Positions 16,620 to 24,551 of a DNA stretch of 64,000 nucleotides are shown piece after piece. The position numbers were made by a program, and so were the translations under genes. Numbering within the stretch: position 1 is the stretch's first letter; every line of letters begins with the position of its first letter. The DNA is from Pseudomonas sp. NFIX28. Lineage in GTDB: Bacteria; Pseudomonadota; Gammaproteobacteria; Pseudomonadales; Pseudomonadaceae. Where the stretch lies: NCBI RefSeq assembly GCF_900107395.1, contig NZ_FNPW01000011.1:124001-188000 (forward strand), read 5' to 3'. The notes below the pieces were generated by a model. It made no database searches. It had not been told where the DNA came from and was given only the letters and a program-made list of their open reading frames with translations.

Positions 16620-18362
16620 TTATTTTTGAACCACCGCAGCAGCTGGCGGTGCCTTGGGCTTCATCAGGCTGAAGTCGATCAGGGCCTTCTCGTTGCGCTC
16701 ATAGGGGTTGCCGATCAGCAGCGGGCGCGGCTTGAAGCTGTCGCTGACCAGGCTCTTGCTGCGGTCCAGTTCGTTGGCGCTCAGGCCCGCCATGTCGGCC
16801 CAGGTGTGGATCAACTGCGAGCTGCTGTACGGACGGCCAAGGTCGCCGGCGAAATTCCAGTCGTGGTTCTGCTTCCACTTCGGCGAGGCCCAGGCGATGA
16901 ACGGAATGGTGTACATCGGCGCGGTCGGCTTGCCTTCGTTGCGGCCCAGGGTGTTGTGGCCGGCGGAGTCGAACACGTCTTCGCCATGGTCGGAGAGGTA
17001 CAGCAGGAAGCCGTTCGGGTCGCTGCTGGCGTAGTCCTTGATCAGGCTCGAGACCACGAAATCGTTGTACAGCACCGCGTTGTCGTAGCTGTTGTAGGTC
17101 GGTACCTGGTCGTCACGCACGCCGGCCGGCACACCGGTGCGGTCGGTGAACTTGTCGTAGCTTGGCGGGTAGCGGTACTGGTAGCTCATGTGGGTGCCCA
17201 GCAGGTGGACAACGATGAACTTGCGCGGCGCGCCGTCGGCCAGGGCCTTGGAAAACGGGGCCAGCACGTCGCCGTCGTACTGGCGGGCGTTCTGGTTGCG
17301 GTTGTTGTTCAGGTAGACCTGCTCGTCCGCCTGTTCGGAGAAGGTGGTGAGCATGGTGTTGCGCTTGGTCATGGTCTGCTGGTTGGTGATCCAGTAGGTC
17401 TTGTAGCCGGCCTGTTTCATCACGCTGACCAGGGACGGCGTCTTTAGGTACAGGTCCGGGTTTTCCTCGTCGGCGAAGGTCAGCACTTGCTGCAGGGCTT
17501 CGATGGTGTAGGGGCGCGGGGTGATGACGTTGTCGAAAATCGCCAGCTGGTCCTTGAGCTTGTCCAGTTCCGGCGTGGTCTGGCGCGGATAGCCATACAG
17601 GCTCATGCGCTGGCGGTTGGTCGACTCGCCGATCACCAGCACCAGGGTCGAAGGCTGGTTGGCCATGCTGTCCTGGAGATTTTGCAGCGGCGGGATCTTG
17701 CTCACGTTGTCGAGCATGCCCTGCATGTTGCCCAGCTGTTCGCGGTATCGCCGATAGGCCACCACCATCTGCCATGGCACCGCAGGCTCGATGCGCGTCT
17801 CGAATTTTTCCAGGCCCCCGGCGAAGCTGCCGGTGCGCACGGTCTGCTTGACCAGCGGGTAGCCGATCACGGCGACCAGGATCGCCGCGGCCACGGCCAG
17901 CGCGCGGCCGCGCGGCAGGTAGACCGGGCGCAGGCGGGTCCAGAGCCAGATGGCGAAGGCGGTATGGGCGAGGAACGCCAGCACCATCCACCAGGCGAAG
18001 TACTGGGTCAGGTACTCGCCGGCTTCGGAGGGGTTCGACTCGAACATGATGAAAATGACGCTCTGGGAAAACTCCTGCTGATAAATGAAGAAGTAACCCA
18101 GGCTGGCCATGGAGCAGGCCCAGAGCACCACGCCGATGACGGCCGCCAACAGGCGCGTGCGGGCCGGGAACAGCAGCATCGGCGCGAGCCAGATCGCGCT
18201 CATGATGAAGGCCTGACGGAAACCGGTGAAACCGGAAGTGTCGGTCAGTTGGATCAATAATTGGGTGATGCCGGAGAAATACCAGAAGAACAGGAAGAGC
18301 CAGCCCAGGCCCGCCCAGTCAAACCCTTTCGCGGACGTCTTGTCGCGTTTAAACACAGCCAT
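16620..18362 (-). CDS. cptA: Phosphoethanolamine transferase CptA
   Basis: This 580-aa inner-membrane enzyme transfers phosphoethanolamine from phosphatidylethanolamine to lipopolysaccharide. The N-terminal 190 residues hold about five membrane helices, and the C-terminal sulfatase-like domain faces the periplasm. Landmarks are LVLVIGESTNRQRMSLYGYP, TPRPYTIEALQQ (probable nucleophilic Thr), YDNAVLYNDFVV and YLSDHGEDVFD. Extended matches to E. coli CptA (GYKTYWITNQQTM, RNTMLTTFS, KFIVVHLLGTH) favour CptA, which acts on the core heptose region, over EptA. ATG 18362 has GGAG seven bases upstream; an in-frame ATG at 18380 is less likely. Confidence 0.92.
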   Translation of the reverse strand: MAVFKRDKTSAKGFDWAGLGWLFLFFWYFSGITQLLIQLTDTSGFTGFRQAFIMSAIWLAPMLLFPARTRLLAAVIGVVLWACSMASLGYFFIYQQEFSQSVIFIMFESNPSEAGEYLTQYFAWWMVLAFLAHTAFAIWLWTRLRPVYLPRGRALAVAAAILVAVIGYPLVKQTVRTGSFAGGLEKFETRIEPAVPWQMVVAYRRYREQLGNMQGMLDNVSKIPPLQNLQDSMANQPSTLVLVIGESTNRQRMSLYGYPRQTTPELDKLKDQLAIFDNVITPRPYTIEALQQVLTFADEENPDLYLKTPSLVSVMKQAGYKTYWITNQQTMTKRNTMLTTFSEQADEQVYLNNNRNQNARQYDGDVLAPFSKALADGAPRKFIVVHLLGTHMSYQYRYPPSYDKFTDRTGVPAGVRDDQVPTYNSYDNAVLYNDFVVSSLIKDYASSDPNGFLLYLSDHGEDVFDSAGHNTLGRNEGKPTAPMYTIPFIAWASPKWKQNHDWNFAGDLGRPYSSSQLIHTWADMAGLSANELDRSKSLVSDSFKPRPLLIGNPYERNEKALIDFSLMKPKAPPAAAVVQK

Positions 18363-18573
18363 CGAGTGCTCCAGCCTCATTGAACATGACGTGCGCCGGA
18401 GAGCTTCGAATTACCCCGGCGAACGCGCGCCGCGCCTTCGGCGGCGGCAATAGTGCGCCGGAGTATCCATAAACAGGTGTGAAAACTTTGTGAGTTGGTA
18501 CCCGCGTGTCAGATAATGCCGCGCCTCGGATGCGGGCTGGCTGCAAGTGCGGGACAGGCTGGGGGAGAGGGGC

Positions 18574-18598
18574 AAAAAGAAGCCGGCGATCAGCCGGC
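18574..18598 (-). terminator. Terminator of the 57-aa gene
   Basis: The stem GCCGGC (18582-18587) / GCCGGC (18593-18598) with loop GATCA is followed on the minus strand by TTCTTTTTG. It is placed 56 bp after the stop of the small coiled-coil gene, upstream of the cptA promoter region. Confidence 0.75.
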
Positions 18599-18653
18599 GT
18601 CAATTATCAGCCTGTTGCAAGGACCGGCCACGACGGGCGGGTTCCTCGGATCG

Positions 18654-18827
18654 TCAGGCCTGTAGCTGGGTGACGCGGGTCACCTGGTCCACGTCCTGCA
18701 ACGCCAGGCGCAGCTGCGCCAGCTCTTGCTTCAATTGGTCGCGCTCGTTCTTCAAGGCGCGCAATTCGTCACGACGGATAGTGACGTAGAGGGTTTGTGG
18801 AGGTCGTGCCGGTAGTACTGTGCCCAT
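18654..18827 (-). CDS. Conserved small protein with predicted coiled coil
   Basis: A complete 57-codon gene with an ideal ribosome-binding site (GCGAGGTGAGCA before ATG 18827) and its own terminator. The protein starts MGTVLPARPPQTLYVTIRRD and continues with a heptad-like stretch, ELRALKNERDQLKQELAQLR, then a hydrophilic end. No enzyme motif is present. It would be cytoplasmic and probably self-associates. I recognise it only as a Pseudomonas hypothetical of unknown function. It is too short to appear in standard length-filtered gene lists. Confidence 0.75.
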   Translation of the reverse strand: MGTVLPARPPQTLYVTIRRDELRALKNERDQLKQELAQLRLALQDVDQVTRVTQLQA

Positions 18828-18990
18828 TGCTCACCTCGCAAATGGCGTGCATCAACTGTGTTCCGGCCGCTCGAATTCCGGGGCCTGAAACACTATCGGC
18901 GGCAATTTTGATTTCTTTTGCCGGCAAAGGGAACTTTTTTATTTTTAGCGGTCGTTGTGCCTTCGACGCGATTTGCGTCGTTATCCACTC

Positions 18991-19041
18991 ACTGCTTGGG
19001 AAACACTGCTTGGGAAACTTAGTCCGGATGCTCTGGACTAA
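18991..19041. promoter_or_regulatory. Tandem 14-bp repeat plus palindrome before gnd
   Basis: ACTGCTTGGGAAAC occurs twice in exact tandem (18991-19004 and 19005-19018). It runs straight into a dyad with perfect 7-bp arms, TTAGTCC (19019-19025) and GGACTAA (19035-19041), with a 9-bp spacer. It lies 63-113 bp before the gnd start, so it is a candidate operator for the gnd-zwf-HAD operon. The rest of the 276-bp gap shows no gene. Confidence 0.45.
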
Positions 19042-19103
19042 CCCTCACTGGCCTCGTTGGGCTATAACTTTTGACACAATTTAGTAGTAAGGAGCATCAG
19101 CAC

Positions 19104-20084
19104 ATGCAACTGGGGATTATCGGACTGGGCCGCATGGGCGGAAACATTGCGCGGCGCCTGATGCTCAATGGGCACGAAACCGTGGTCTATGACCGCAACA
19201 GCGCTTTTGTCAGCACCCTGAGCGAGGAAGGCGCCAAGGGCGTCGCCGACCTGCCGGCGCTGGTTGCCGGCCTGGAAAAGCCGCGCGCGGTCTGGGTCAT
19301 GCTGCCGGCTGGCGCGCCCACCGAAGACACCATCGAAACCCTCGGCCAGTTGCTCGAGCCGGGCGACGTGATCATCGATGGCGGCAACACCTACTATAAG
19401 GACGACATTCGTCGCGCCCGGGCGCTGGCCGAGAAGGGCCTGAACTACATCGACGTCGGCACCTCCGGCGGCGTCTGGGGCCTGGAGCGCGGCTACTGCA
19501 TGATGATCGGCGGCGACGCCGAGGTGGTCCGCCGCCTGGACCCGCTGTTCGACGCACTGGCCCCGGGCATGGGCGACATTCCGCGGACCAAAGATCGCGT
19601 GGCCGAGGACGATCGCGCCGAGCGCGGCTACATCCACGCCGGCCCCGCCGGTGCCGGGCACTTCGTCAAGATGATCCACAACGGCATCGAGTACGGCATG
19701 ATGCAGGCCTTCGCCGAAGGCTTCGACATCCTCAAGACCAAAGCCTCGCCAAGCCTGCCGGAAGATCAGCGCTTCGATCTCAACGTGGCCGATATCGCCG
19801 AAGTCTGGCGCCGTGGCAGCGTGGTGTCGTCGTGGCTGCTGGACCTGACCGCCGACGCCCTGGCCAGCGATCCGCAACTCGACGGTTTCTCCGGCGAAGT
19901 GGCCGACAGCGGCGAAGGTCGCTGGACCATCGAAGCCGCCATCGAGCAGGCAGTGCCGGTCCCGGTGCTGTCGAGTTCGCTGTTCGCCCGTTTCCGTTCC
20001 CGCCAGCAGAGCACCTATGGCGACAAGATGTTGTCGGCCATGCGCTTCGGCTTCGGCGGCCATGTGGAGACTCCAAAAAAATGA
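19104..20084 (+). CDS. gnd: 6-phosphogluconate dehydrogenase, short (326-aa) type
   Basis: This enzyme oxidatively decarboxylates 6-phosphogluconate to ribulose 5-phosphate in the pentose-phosphate pathway. The Rossmann motif is GLGRMGGNIARRL at the N-terminus. The signature DGGNTYYKDD, the substrate block GTSGGVWGLERGYCMMIGG and KMIHNGIEYGMMQAFAEG with the catalytic lysine are all present. At 326 residues it belongs to the short YqeC/GntZ-like class, often NAD-preferring, rather than the 470-residue NADP class. AAGGAG precedes ATG 19104. It overlaps zwf by 4 bp. Confidence 0.92.
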   Translation: MQLGIIGLGRMGGNIARRLMLNGHETVVYDRNSAFVSTLSEEGAKGVADLPALVAGLEKPRAVWVMLPAGAPTEDTIETLGQLLEPGDVIIDGGNTYYKDDIRRARALAEKGLNYIDVGTSGGVWGLERGYCMMIGGDAEVVRRLDPLFDALAPGMGDIPRTKDRVAEDDRAERGYIHAGPAGAGHFVKMIHNGIEYGMMQAFAEGFDILKTKASPSLPEDQRFDLNVADIAEVWRRGSVVSSWLLDLTADALASDPQLDGFSGEVADSGEGRWTIEAAIEQAVPVPVLSSSLFARFRSRQQSTYGDKMLSAMRFGFGGHVETPKK

Positions 20085-21601
20085 CCTCCTCGCGAAAGAA
20101 GTCCAAGGCTCATCCCGCTCCACCTACCACACTGTTCCTGTTTGGCGCCCATGGCGACCTGGTCAAGCGCCTGCTGATGCCGGCGCTGTACAACCTCAAC
20201 CGTGACGGCTTGCTGGATGAAGGGCTGAAGATTGTCGGAGTCGATCACAACGCCATCAGCGATGTGGACTTCGCCAAGAAGCTCGAGGACTTCATTCGCA
20301 CCGAGGCTGCCGGCAAGGTCGGCAGCGGCGCGCAAGCGCTGGACCCGACGCTCTGGGCCAAGCTGGCCAGTGGCATCAGCTATGTCCAGGGCGACTTCCT
20401 GGACGACAGCACCTACGAGGCGCTGGAGGCCAAGATCGCCGCCAGCGGCACCGGCAATGCGGTGTTCTACCTGGCCACTGCACCGCGCTTCTTCAGGGAA
20501 GTGGTGCAGCGCCTGGGGGCGTCGGGGTTGCTGGTCGAAGGCGACAACGCGTTTCGCCGGGTGGTGGTCGAGAAGCCTTTCGGCTCCGACCTGCACACCG
20601 CGCAAGCGCTCAACGAATGCCTGCTCAAGGTGATGAGCGAGAAGCAGATCTATCGGATCGACCATTACCTGGGCAAGGAGACGGTGCAGAACATTCTGGT
20701 CAGCCGTTTCTCCAACAGCCTGTTCGAGGCTTTCTGGAACAACCATTACATCGACCACGTGCAGATCACCGCGGCGGAAACCGTCGGGGTGGAAACCCGT
20801 GGCAGCTTTTATGAACACACCGGCGCCCTGCGCGACATGGTGCCCAACCACCTGTTCCAGCTGTTGGCGATGGTCGCCATGGAACCGCCGGCGGCCTTCG
20901 GCGCCGATGCGGTGCGTGGCGAGAAGGCCAAGGTGGTCGGGGCGATTCGCCCCTGGAGCACCGAAGAGGCCCTGGCCAACTCGGTGCGTGGCCAGTACGT
21001 GGCGGGCAAGGTGGGCGACAAGCCCGTGGCCGGCTACCGCGAAGAAGCCAAGGTGGCGCCGGACAGCAACACCGAGACCTACGTCGCCCTCAAGGTGATG
21101 ATCGACAACTGGCGCTGGGTCGGCGTGCCGTTTTACCTGCGCACCGGCAAGCGCATGAGCGTGCGCGACACCGAGATCGCCATCTGCTTCAAGCCTGCGC
21201 CGTATGCGCAGTTCCGCGACACCGAGGTCGACCACTTGCAGCCGACCTACCTGCGCATCCAGATCCAGCCCAACGAAGGCATGTGGTTCGACCTGCTGGC
21301 GAAAAAACCGGGGCCGACCCTGGAGATGGCCAATATCGAGCTGGGCTTTGCCTACAAGGATTTCTTCGAGATGCAGCCTTCCACCGGCTACGAGACGCTG
21401 ATCTACGACTGCCTGACCGGTGACCAGACCCTGTTCCAGCGTGCCGACAACATTGAAAACGGTTGGCGCGCGGTGCAGCCGTTCCTCGATGCCTGGAAGG
21501 AAAAGGCCAAGGTGCATATCTACCGCGCCGGCGAAGACGGACCGGCGGCCGGCGACGAGCTGCTGAGCCGCGACGGCCGTGAATGGCACAGCCTCGGATG
21601 A
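20081..21601 (+). CDS. zwf: Glucose-6-phosphate 1-dehydrogenase
   Basis: This 506-aa enzyme oxidises glucose 6-phosphate to 6-phosphogluconolactone with NAD(P). The nucleotide motif is FGAHGDLVKRLLMPALYNL, the active-site block is RIDHYLGKETVQNIL, and VVVEKPFGSDL and YLRTGKRM complete the family signature. ATG 20081 overlaps the gnd stop (ATGA), and its own stop overlaps the HAD gene by 4 bp. Pseudomonads usually carry another zwf next to pgl and eda for the Entner-Doudoroff route; this gnd-linked copy would instead serve the decarboxylating pentose-phosphate branch. That division of labour is inferred. Confidence 0.93.
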   Translation: MTSSRKKSKAHPAPPTTLFLFGAHGDLVKRLLMPALYNLNRDGLLDEGLKIVGVDHNAISDVDFAKKLEDFIRTEAAGKVGSGAQALDPTLWAKLASGISYVQGDFLDDSTYEALEAKIAASGTGNAVFYLATAPRFFREVVQRLGASGLLVEGDNAFRRVVVEKPFGSDLHTAQALNECLLKVMSEKQIYRIDHYLGKETVQNILVSRFSNSLFEAFWNNHYIDHVQITAAETVGVETRGSFYEHTGALRDMVPNHLFQLLAMVAMEPPAAFGADAVRGEKAKVVGAIRPWSTEEALANSVRGQYVAGKVGDKPVAGYREEAKVAPDSNTETYVALKVMIDNWRWVGVPFYLRTGKRMSVRDTEIAICFKPAPYAQFRDTEVDHLQPTYLRIQIQPNEGMWFDLLAKKPGPTLEMANIELGFAYKDFFEMQPSTGYETLIYDCLTGDQTLFQRADNIENGWRAVQPFLDAWKEKAKVHIYRAGEDGPAAGDELLSRDGREWHSLG

Positions 21602-22419
21602 GCGATGAGGGGCAGCCGGCCATCCAGTTCCTGCTCAGCGACATGGACGGCACCTTGTTGCTGCCCGATCACAGCCTGAGCCAGCGCACCATCGCCGCGG
21701 TGCGCGCGCTGCGCCAGGCTGGGGTGTTCTTCAGCCTGGCCACCGGACGGCCGCCGCGGGCCATGTTGCAGCAGATCGAGGCCCTGGGCGTCGACCTGCC
21801 GACCGCGGCGTTCAATGGCGGCACCATCGTCAATCCCGATGGCAGTTACCTGGTGCGTCATCACCTGCCGGTGGACGTCGCGATCAGCGCCCTGGCGTTG
21901 TTGTCGCCGCAGCCGCAGGTGGAGGTCTGGGTATTCGCCGATGGCGAGTGGCTGCTGCGCAATCCGCACGGCCCAATGGTGCCGCGCGAGCAGCATGGCC
22001 TGGGTTATCCGCCGGTGGTGGTGGAAGGTTTCGACGACTATCTGCCGCGCATCGACAAGATCGTTGCTGCCAGTGCCGACACTCAACTGTTGGTGGAACT
22101 GGAGGCGCGCCTGCTGGTGGAGGTCGGAGGGCAGGCGCAGGTTTCCCGTTCGCAGCCGGTGTACCTGGATGTGACGGCCCTGCAGGCCAACAAAGGCCAG
22201 GCGCTGATAACCCTGGCGGCGTTCCTCGGGGTGCCGCTGGAACGCACCGCGGCGCTGGGCGATGGCGGCAACGACCCGGCGATGTTCCAGCAAGCCGGGT
22301 TATCGATCGCCATGGGCCAGGCCGAAGCGGTGGTAAAACGCCAGGCCGACCTGGTGACCGGCAGCAATGTCGCCGATGGCGCCGCCGAGGCTATCGAACG
22401 TTTCATCCTGCCGCGCTGA
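21598..22419 (+). CDS. Cof-type HAD-superfamily phosphatase
   Basis: This 273-aa HAD IIB hydrolase has motif I LLSDMDGTLL (nucleophile and acid Asp), motif II SLATGRP, motif III in LQANKGQAL and motif IV LGDGGNDPAMF. Cof-type enzymes dephosphorylate sugar phosphates, pyridoxal phosphate and similar small molecules. Translational coupling to zwf (ATGA overlap) suggests a sugar phosphate or the lactone branch as substrate; there is no pgl here, but HAD enzymes are not lactonases, so its role stays open. The 3' end was copied in a local duplication downstream. Confidence 0.87.
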   Translation: MSDEGQPAIQFLLSDMDGTLLLPDHSLSQRTIAAVRALRQAGVFFSLATGRPPRAMLQQIEALGVDLPTAAFNGGTIVNPDGSYLVRHHLPVDVAISALALLSPQPQVEVWVFADGEWLLRNPHGPMVPREQHGLGYPPVVVEGFDDYLPRIDKIVAASADTQLLVELEARLLVEVGGQAQVSRSQPVYLDVTALQANKGQALITLAAFLGVPLERTAALGDGGNDPAMFQQAGLSIAMGQAEAVVKRQADLVTGSNVADGAAEAIERFILPR

Positions 22420-22740
22420 GGTTAAATCTGTAGCCGCTGCCGAAGGCTGCGATCGGCCCGCAGGGCCGCTGCGGTTCCCAGATCGCCGAAGGCCTTCGGC
22501 CTTATCGCAGCCTGCGGCAGCGGCTACAGGGTTTTGCTTGCAGCCTGTAGCTCAGCGGAGTAGGCAATGCTCCGCACGGCAGGCGCCCCCACTGCGCGAT
22601 CACGATCGAACAATCCATCCTGCCGCACCGAGATCGAATCTGTAGCCGCTGCCGAAGGCTGCGATCGGCCCGCAGGGCCGTTGCGGTTCCCGGATCGCTG
22701 AAGGCCTTCGGCCTTATCGCAGCCTGCGGCAGCGGCTACA
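22393..22740. repeat. Decayed 212-bp tandem duplication spanning two gene ends
   Basis: A unit beginning in the last codons of the HAD gene (22393) reappears 212 bp later at 22605. The gene-end part is 30/38 identical, and the 104-bp REP-like core (22425-22528 against 22637-22740) is nearly identical. Between the copies, 22522-22602 resembles the 3' end of nhaB (22894 onward), with CTACAGG-TTTTGCTT-CAGCC-GTAGCTCA conserved. The pattern is that expected if the whole HAD-end/REP/nhaB-end junction was once duplicated in tandem and then eroded. Confidence 0.6.
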
Positions 22741-22910
22741 AGGGCAGGGCTGCACGCCTTGTGTAGCCGCTGCCGAGCAACGCGAGGCTGCGATCGGCCA
22801 CGTAGTGGCCGCCAAACCTGAGCCCGTGGTGCGTCAGGCTGAACGCATTGTCCGGATCGCGCCCGCTGCGCGGTCGTTCGCAGCCTGCGGCAGCGGCTAC
22901 AGGATTTTGC
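22741..22910. repeat. Further REP units before nhaB
   Basis: Additional GTAGCCGCTGCCGAGC...GAGGCTGCGATCGG and CGCAGCCTGCGGCAGCGGCT units complete the 491-bp non-coding stretch between the HAD gene and nhaB. They probably act as transcription-stopping or mRNA-stabilising hairpins for both convergent genes. No coding sequence is supported. Confidence 0.7.
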
Positions 22911-24413
22911 TTACAGCCAGTAGCTCACCGCGTACCAGCCCAGGCCACCCATCACCAGGGTGTAAGGCAAGGCCATCCACACCATGCGCCCGTACGACAG
23001 GCGCACCAGCGGCGCGATCGCCGAGGTCAGCAGGAACAGGAACGCCGCCTGGCCATTGGGCGTGGCCACGCTCGGCAGGTTGGTGCCGGTGTTGATCGCC
23101 ACCGCCAGGGCTTCGAAATGTTCGCGGCTCATCTGTCCGGAAACGAAGGCCTGTTTCACTTCGGTGATGTAGATGGTGGCGACGAACACGTTATCGCTGA
23201 TGGCCGACAGCAGGCCGTTGGCAATGAACAGCATGCCTGGCTGCTGGCCGGTCGGCAGCGCCAGCACCCACTGGATCAGCGGGGTGAACAGCTGCTGGTC
23301 GTGAATCACCGCGACCACCGCGAAAAACACCACCAGCAGGGCGGTGAACGGCATCGCATCCTTGAAGGCGTTGCCCAGGCGGTGTTCGTCGGTAATGCCG
23401 GTGAAGGCGGTGATCAGCACGATCACCATCAGGCCGATCAAGCCGACCTCGGCGATATGCAGGGCCAGCGCGGTCATCAGCATCAACGCCGCCGCGCCCT
23501 GTACCAGCAGCGCCGCGCGTTGCCGCTGGGTGCGTTCGGCGTTGTCTTCGGCGGCGTAGTTGGCCAGCACCGCGCGCACGTTATCCGGCAGCAAGGTGCC
23601 ATAGCCGAACCAGCGCAGTTTCTCCAGCAGCACGCAGGTCACCAGCCCGGCCACCAGGACCGGCAGGGACACCGGGGCGACCTTGAGGAAGAACTCGACG
23701 AAGTGCCAGCCCATTTCATGACCGATCAGCAGGTTCTGCGGTTCGCCGACCAGGGTGCAGACGCCGCCCAGGGCGGTGCCCACCGCGCCATGCATCAGCA
23801 GGCTGCGCAGGAAGGCGCGGAACTGTTCGAGGTCCTGGTGATGCAGTTGCGGCAGGTGCCGGTCGTCGTTGAGTTCGCTGTCCTGGCGCGGGTCGGTGCC
23901 GGACGCCACCCGGTGATACACCGAATAGAAGCCCACCGCGGCGCTGATGATCACCGCGGTCACCGTCAGGGCATCGAGAAACGCCGAGAGAAAGGCCGAA
24001 AGAAAGCAGAACAGCAAGCTCAGCAGCGCCTTGGAACGCACCCCCAGCAGCAGCCGGGAGAACAGGAACAGCAGCAACTCCTTCATGAAATAGATGCCGG
24101 CCACCATGAACATCAGCAGCAGGATCACCGGGAAGTTGTGCACCAGTTCGTCGTACAGCGCCTTGGGCGTGGTCATGCCCAGCGCCACGGCTTCCAGCAC
24201 CAGCAGGCCACCGGGCATCAGCGGGTAGCATTTGAGGGCCATGGCCAGGGCGAAGATAAACTCGGCCACCAGCATCCAGCCGGCCACCACCGGGCCGACG
24301 GTGAACAGTAGCAAAGGGTTGAGCAGCAGGAAGGCGAGGATGCTGGCTTTATACCAGCGCGGTGAATGGCCGAGAAAATTATGGGTGAAAGCCTGGGCCA
24401 GTGAACCGGACAT
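22911..24413 (-). CDS. nhaB: Na+/H+ antiporter NhaB
   Basis: This 500-aa inner-membrane antiporter exports sodium in exchange for protons. It aligns with E. coli NhaB throughout: the start MSGSLAQAFTHNFLGHSPRW, the block FLDALTVTAVIISAAVGFY, GAVGTALGGVCTLVGEPQNL and NTGTNLPSVATPNGQAAFLF near the C-terminus. About 12 membrane segments are visible. It is monocistronic with REP elements beyond the stop. Confidence 0.93.
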   Translation of the reverse strand: MSGSLAQAFTHNFLGHSPRWYKASILAFLLLNPLLLFTVGPVVAGWMLVAEFIFALAMALKCYPLMPGGLLVLEAVALGMTTPKALYDELVHNFPVILLLMFMVAGIYFMKELLLFLFSRLLLGVRSKALLSLLFCFLSAFLSAFLDALTVTAVIISAAVGFYSVYHRVASGTDPRQDSELNDDRHLPQLHHQDLEQFRAFLRSLLMHGAVGTALGGVCTLVGEPQNLLIGHEMGWHFVEFFLKVAPVSLPVLVAGLVTCVLLEKLRWFGYGTLLPDNVRAVLANYAAEDNAERTQRQRAALLVQGAAALMLMTALALHIAEVGLIGLMVIVLITAFTGITDEHRLGNAFKDAMPFTALLVVFFAVVAVIHDQQLFTPLIQWVLALPTGQQPGMLFIANGLLSAISDNVFVATIYITEVKQAFVSGQMSREHFEALAVAINTGTNLPSVATPNGQAAFLFLLTSAIAPLVRLSYGRMVWMALPYTLVMGGLGWYAVSYWL

Positions 24414-24506
24414 GGGCTGCTCCTTGTATTGAAGAAGCGCGCAAATTGCCGCAAGCAGGGGTGAAGATCAAGAAACTCTGAAATCTTTTGCCACAAATGC
24501 CGCCGA

Positions 24507-24544
24507 GGCCCGTTCAGGAGCCGATAAACCAGCTCCTGCGGGCC
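24507..24544 (-). terminator. Hairpin just after paaZ
   Basis: GGCCCG-CAGGAGC (24507-24521, with a two-base bulge) pairs with GCTCCTG-CGGGCC (24532-24544) around a 10-base loop. It lies 8 nt past the paaZ stop. There is no T-run, so it may stabilise the 3' end or assist Rho rather than terminate alone. Confidence 0.45.
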
Positions 24545-24551
24545 GCGTCGG

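Noticed and set aside
22425..22910. Repeats considered as a CRISPR array
   Set aside because: The repeats are palindromic REP units of unequal spacing, with no uniform spacers and no cas genes.
22848..24311. 487-aa + strand frame opposite nhaB
   Set aside because: The product is His/Gln/Arg-rich shadow sequence; the minus-strand NhaB match is unmistakable.
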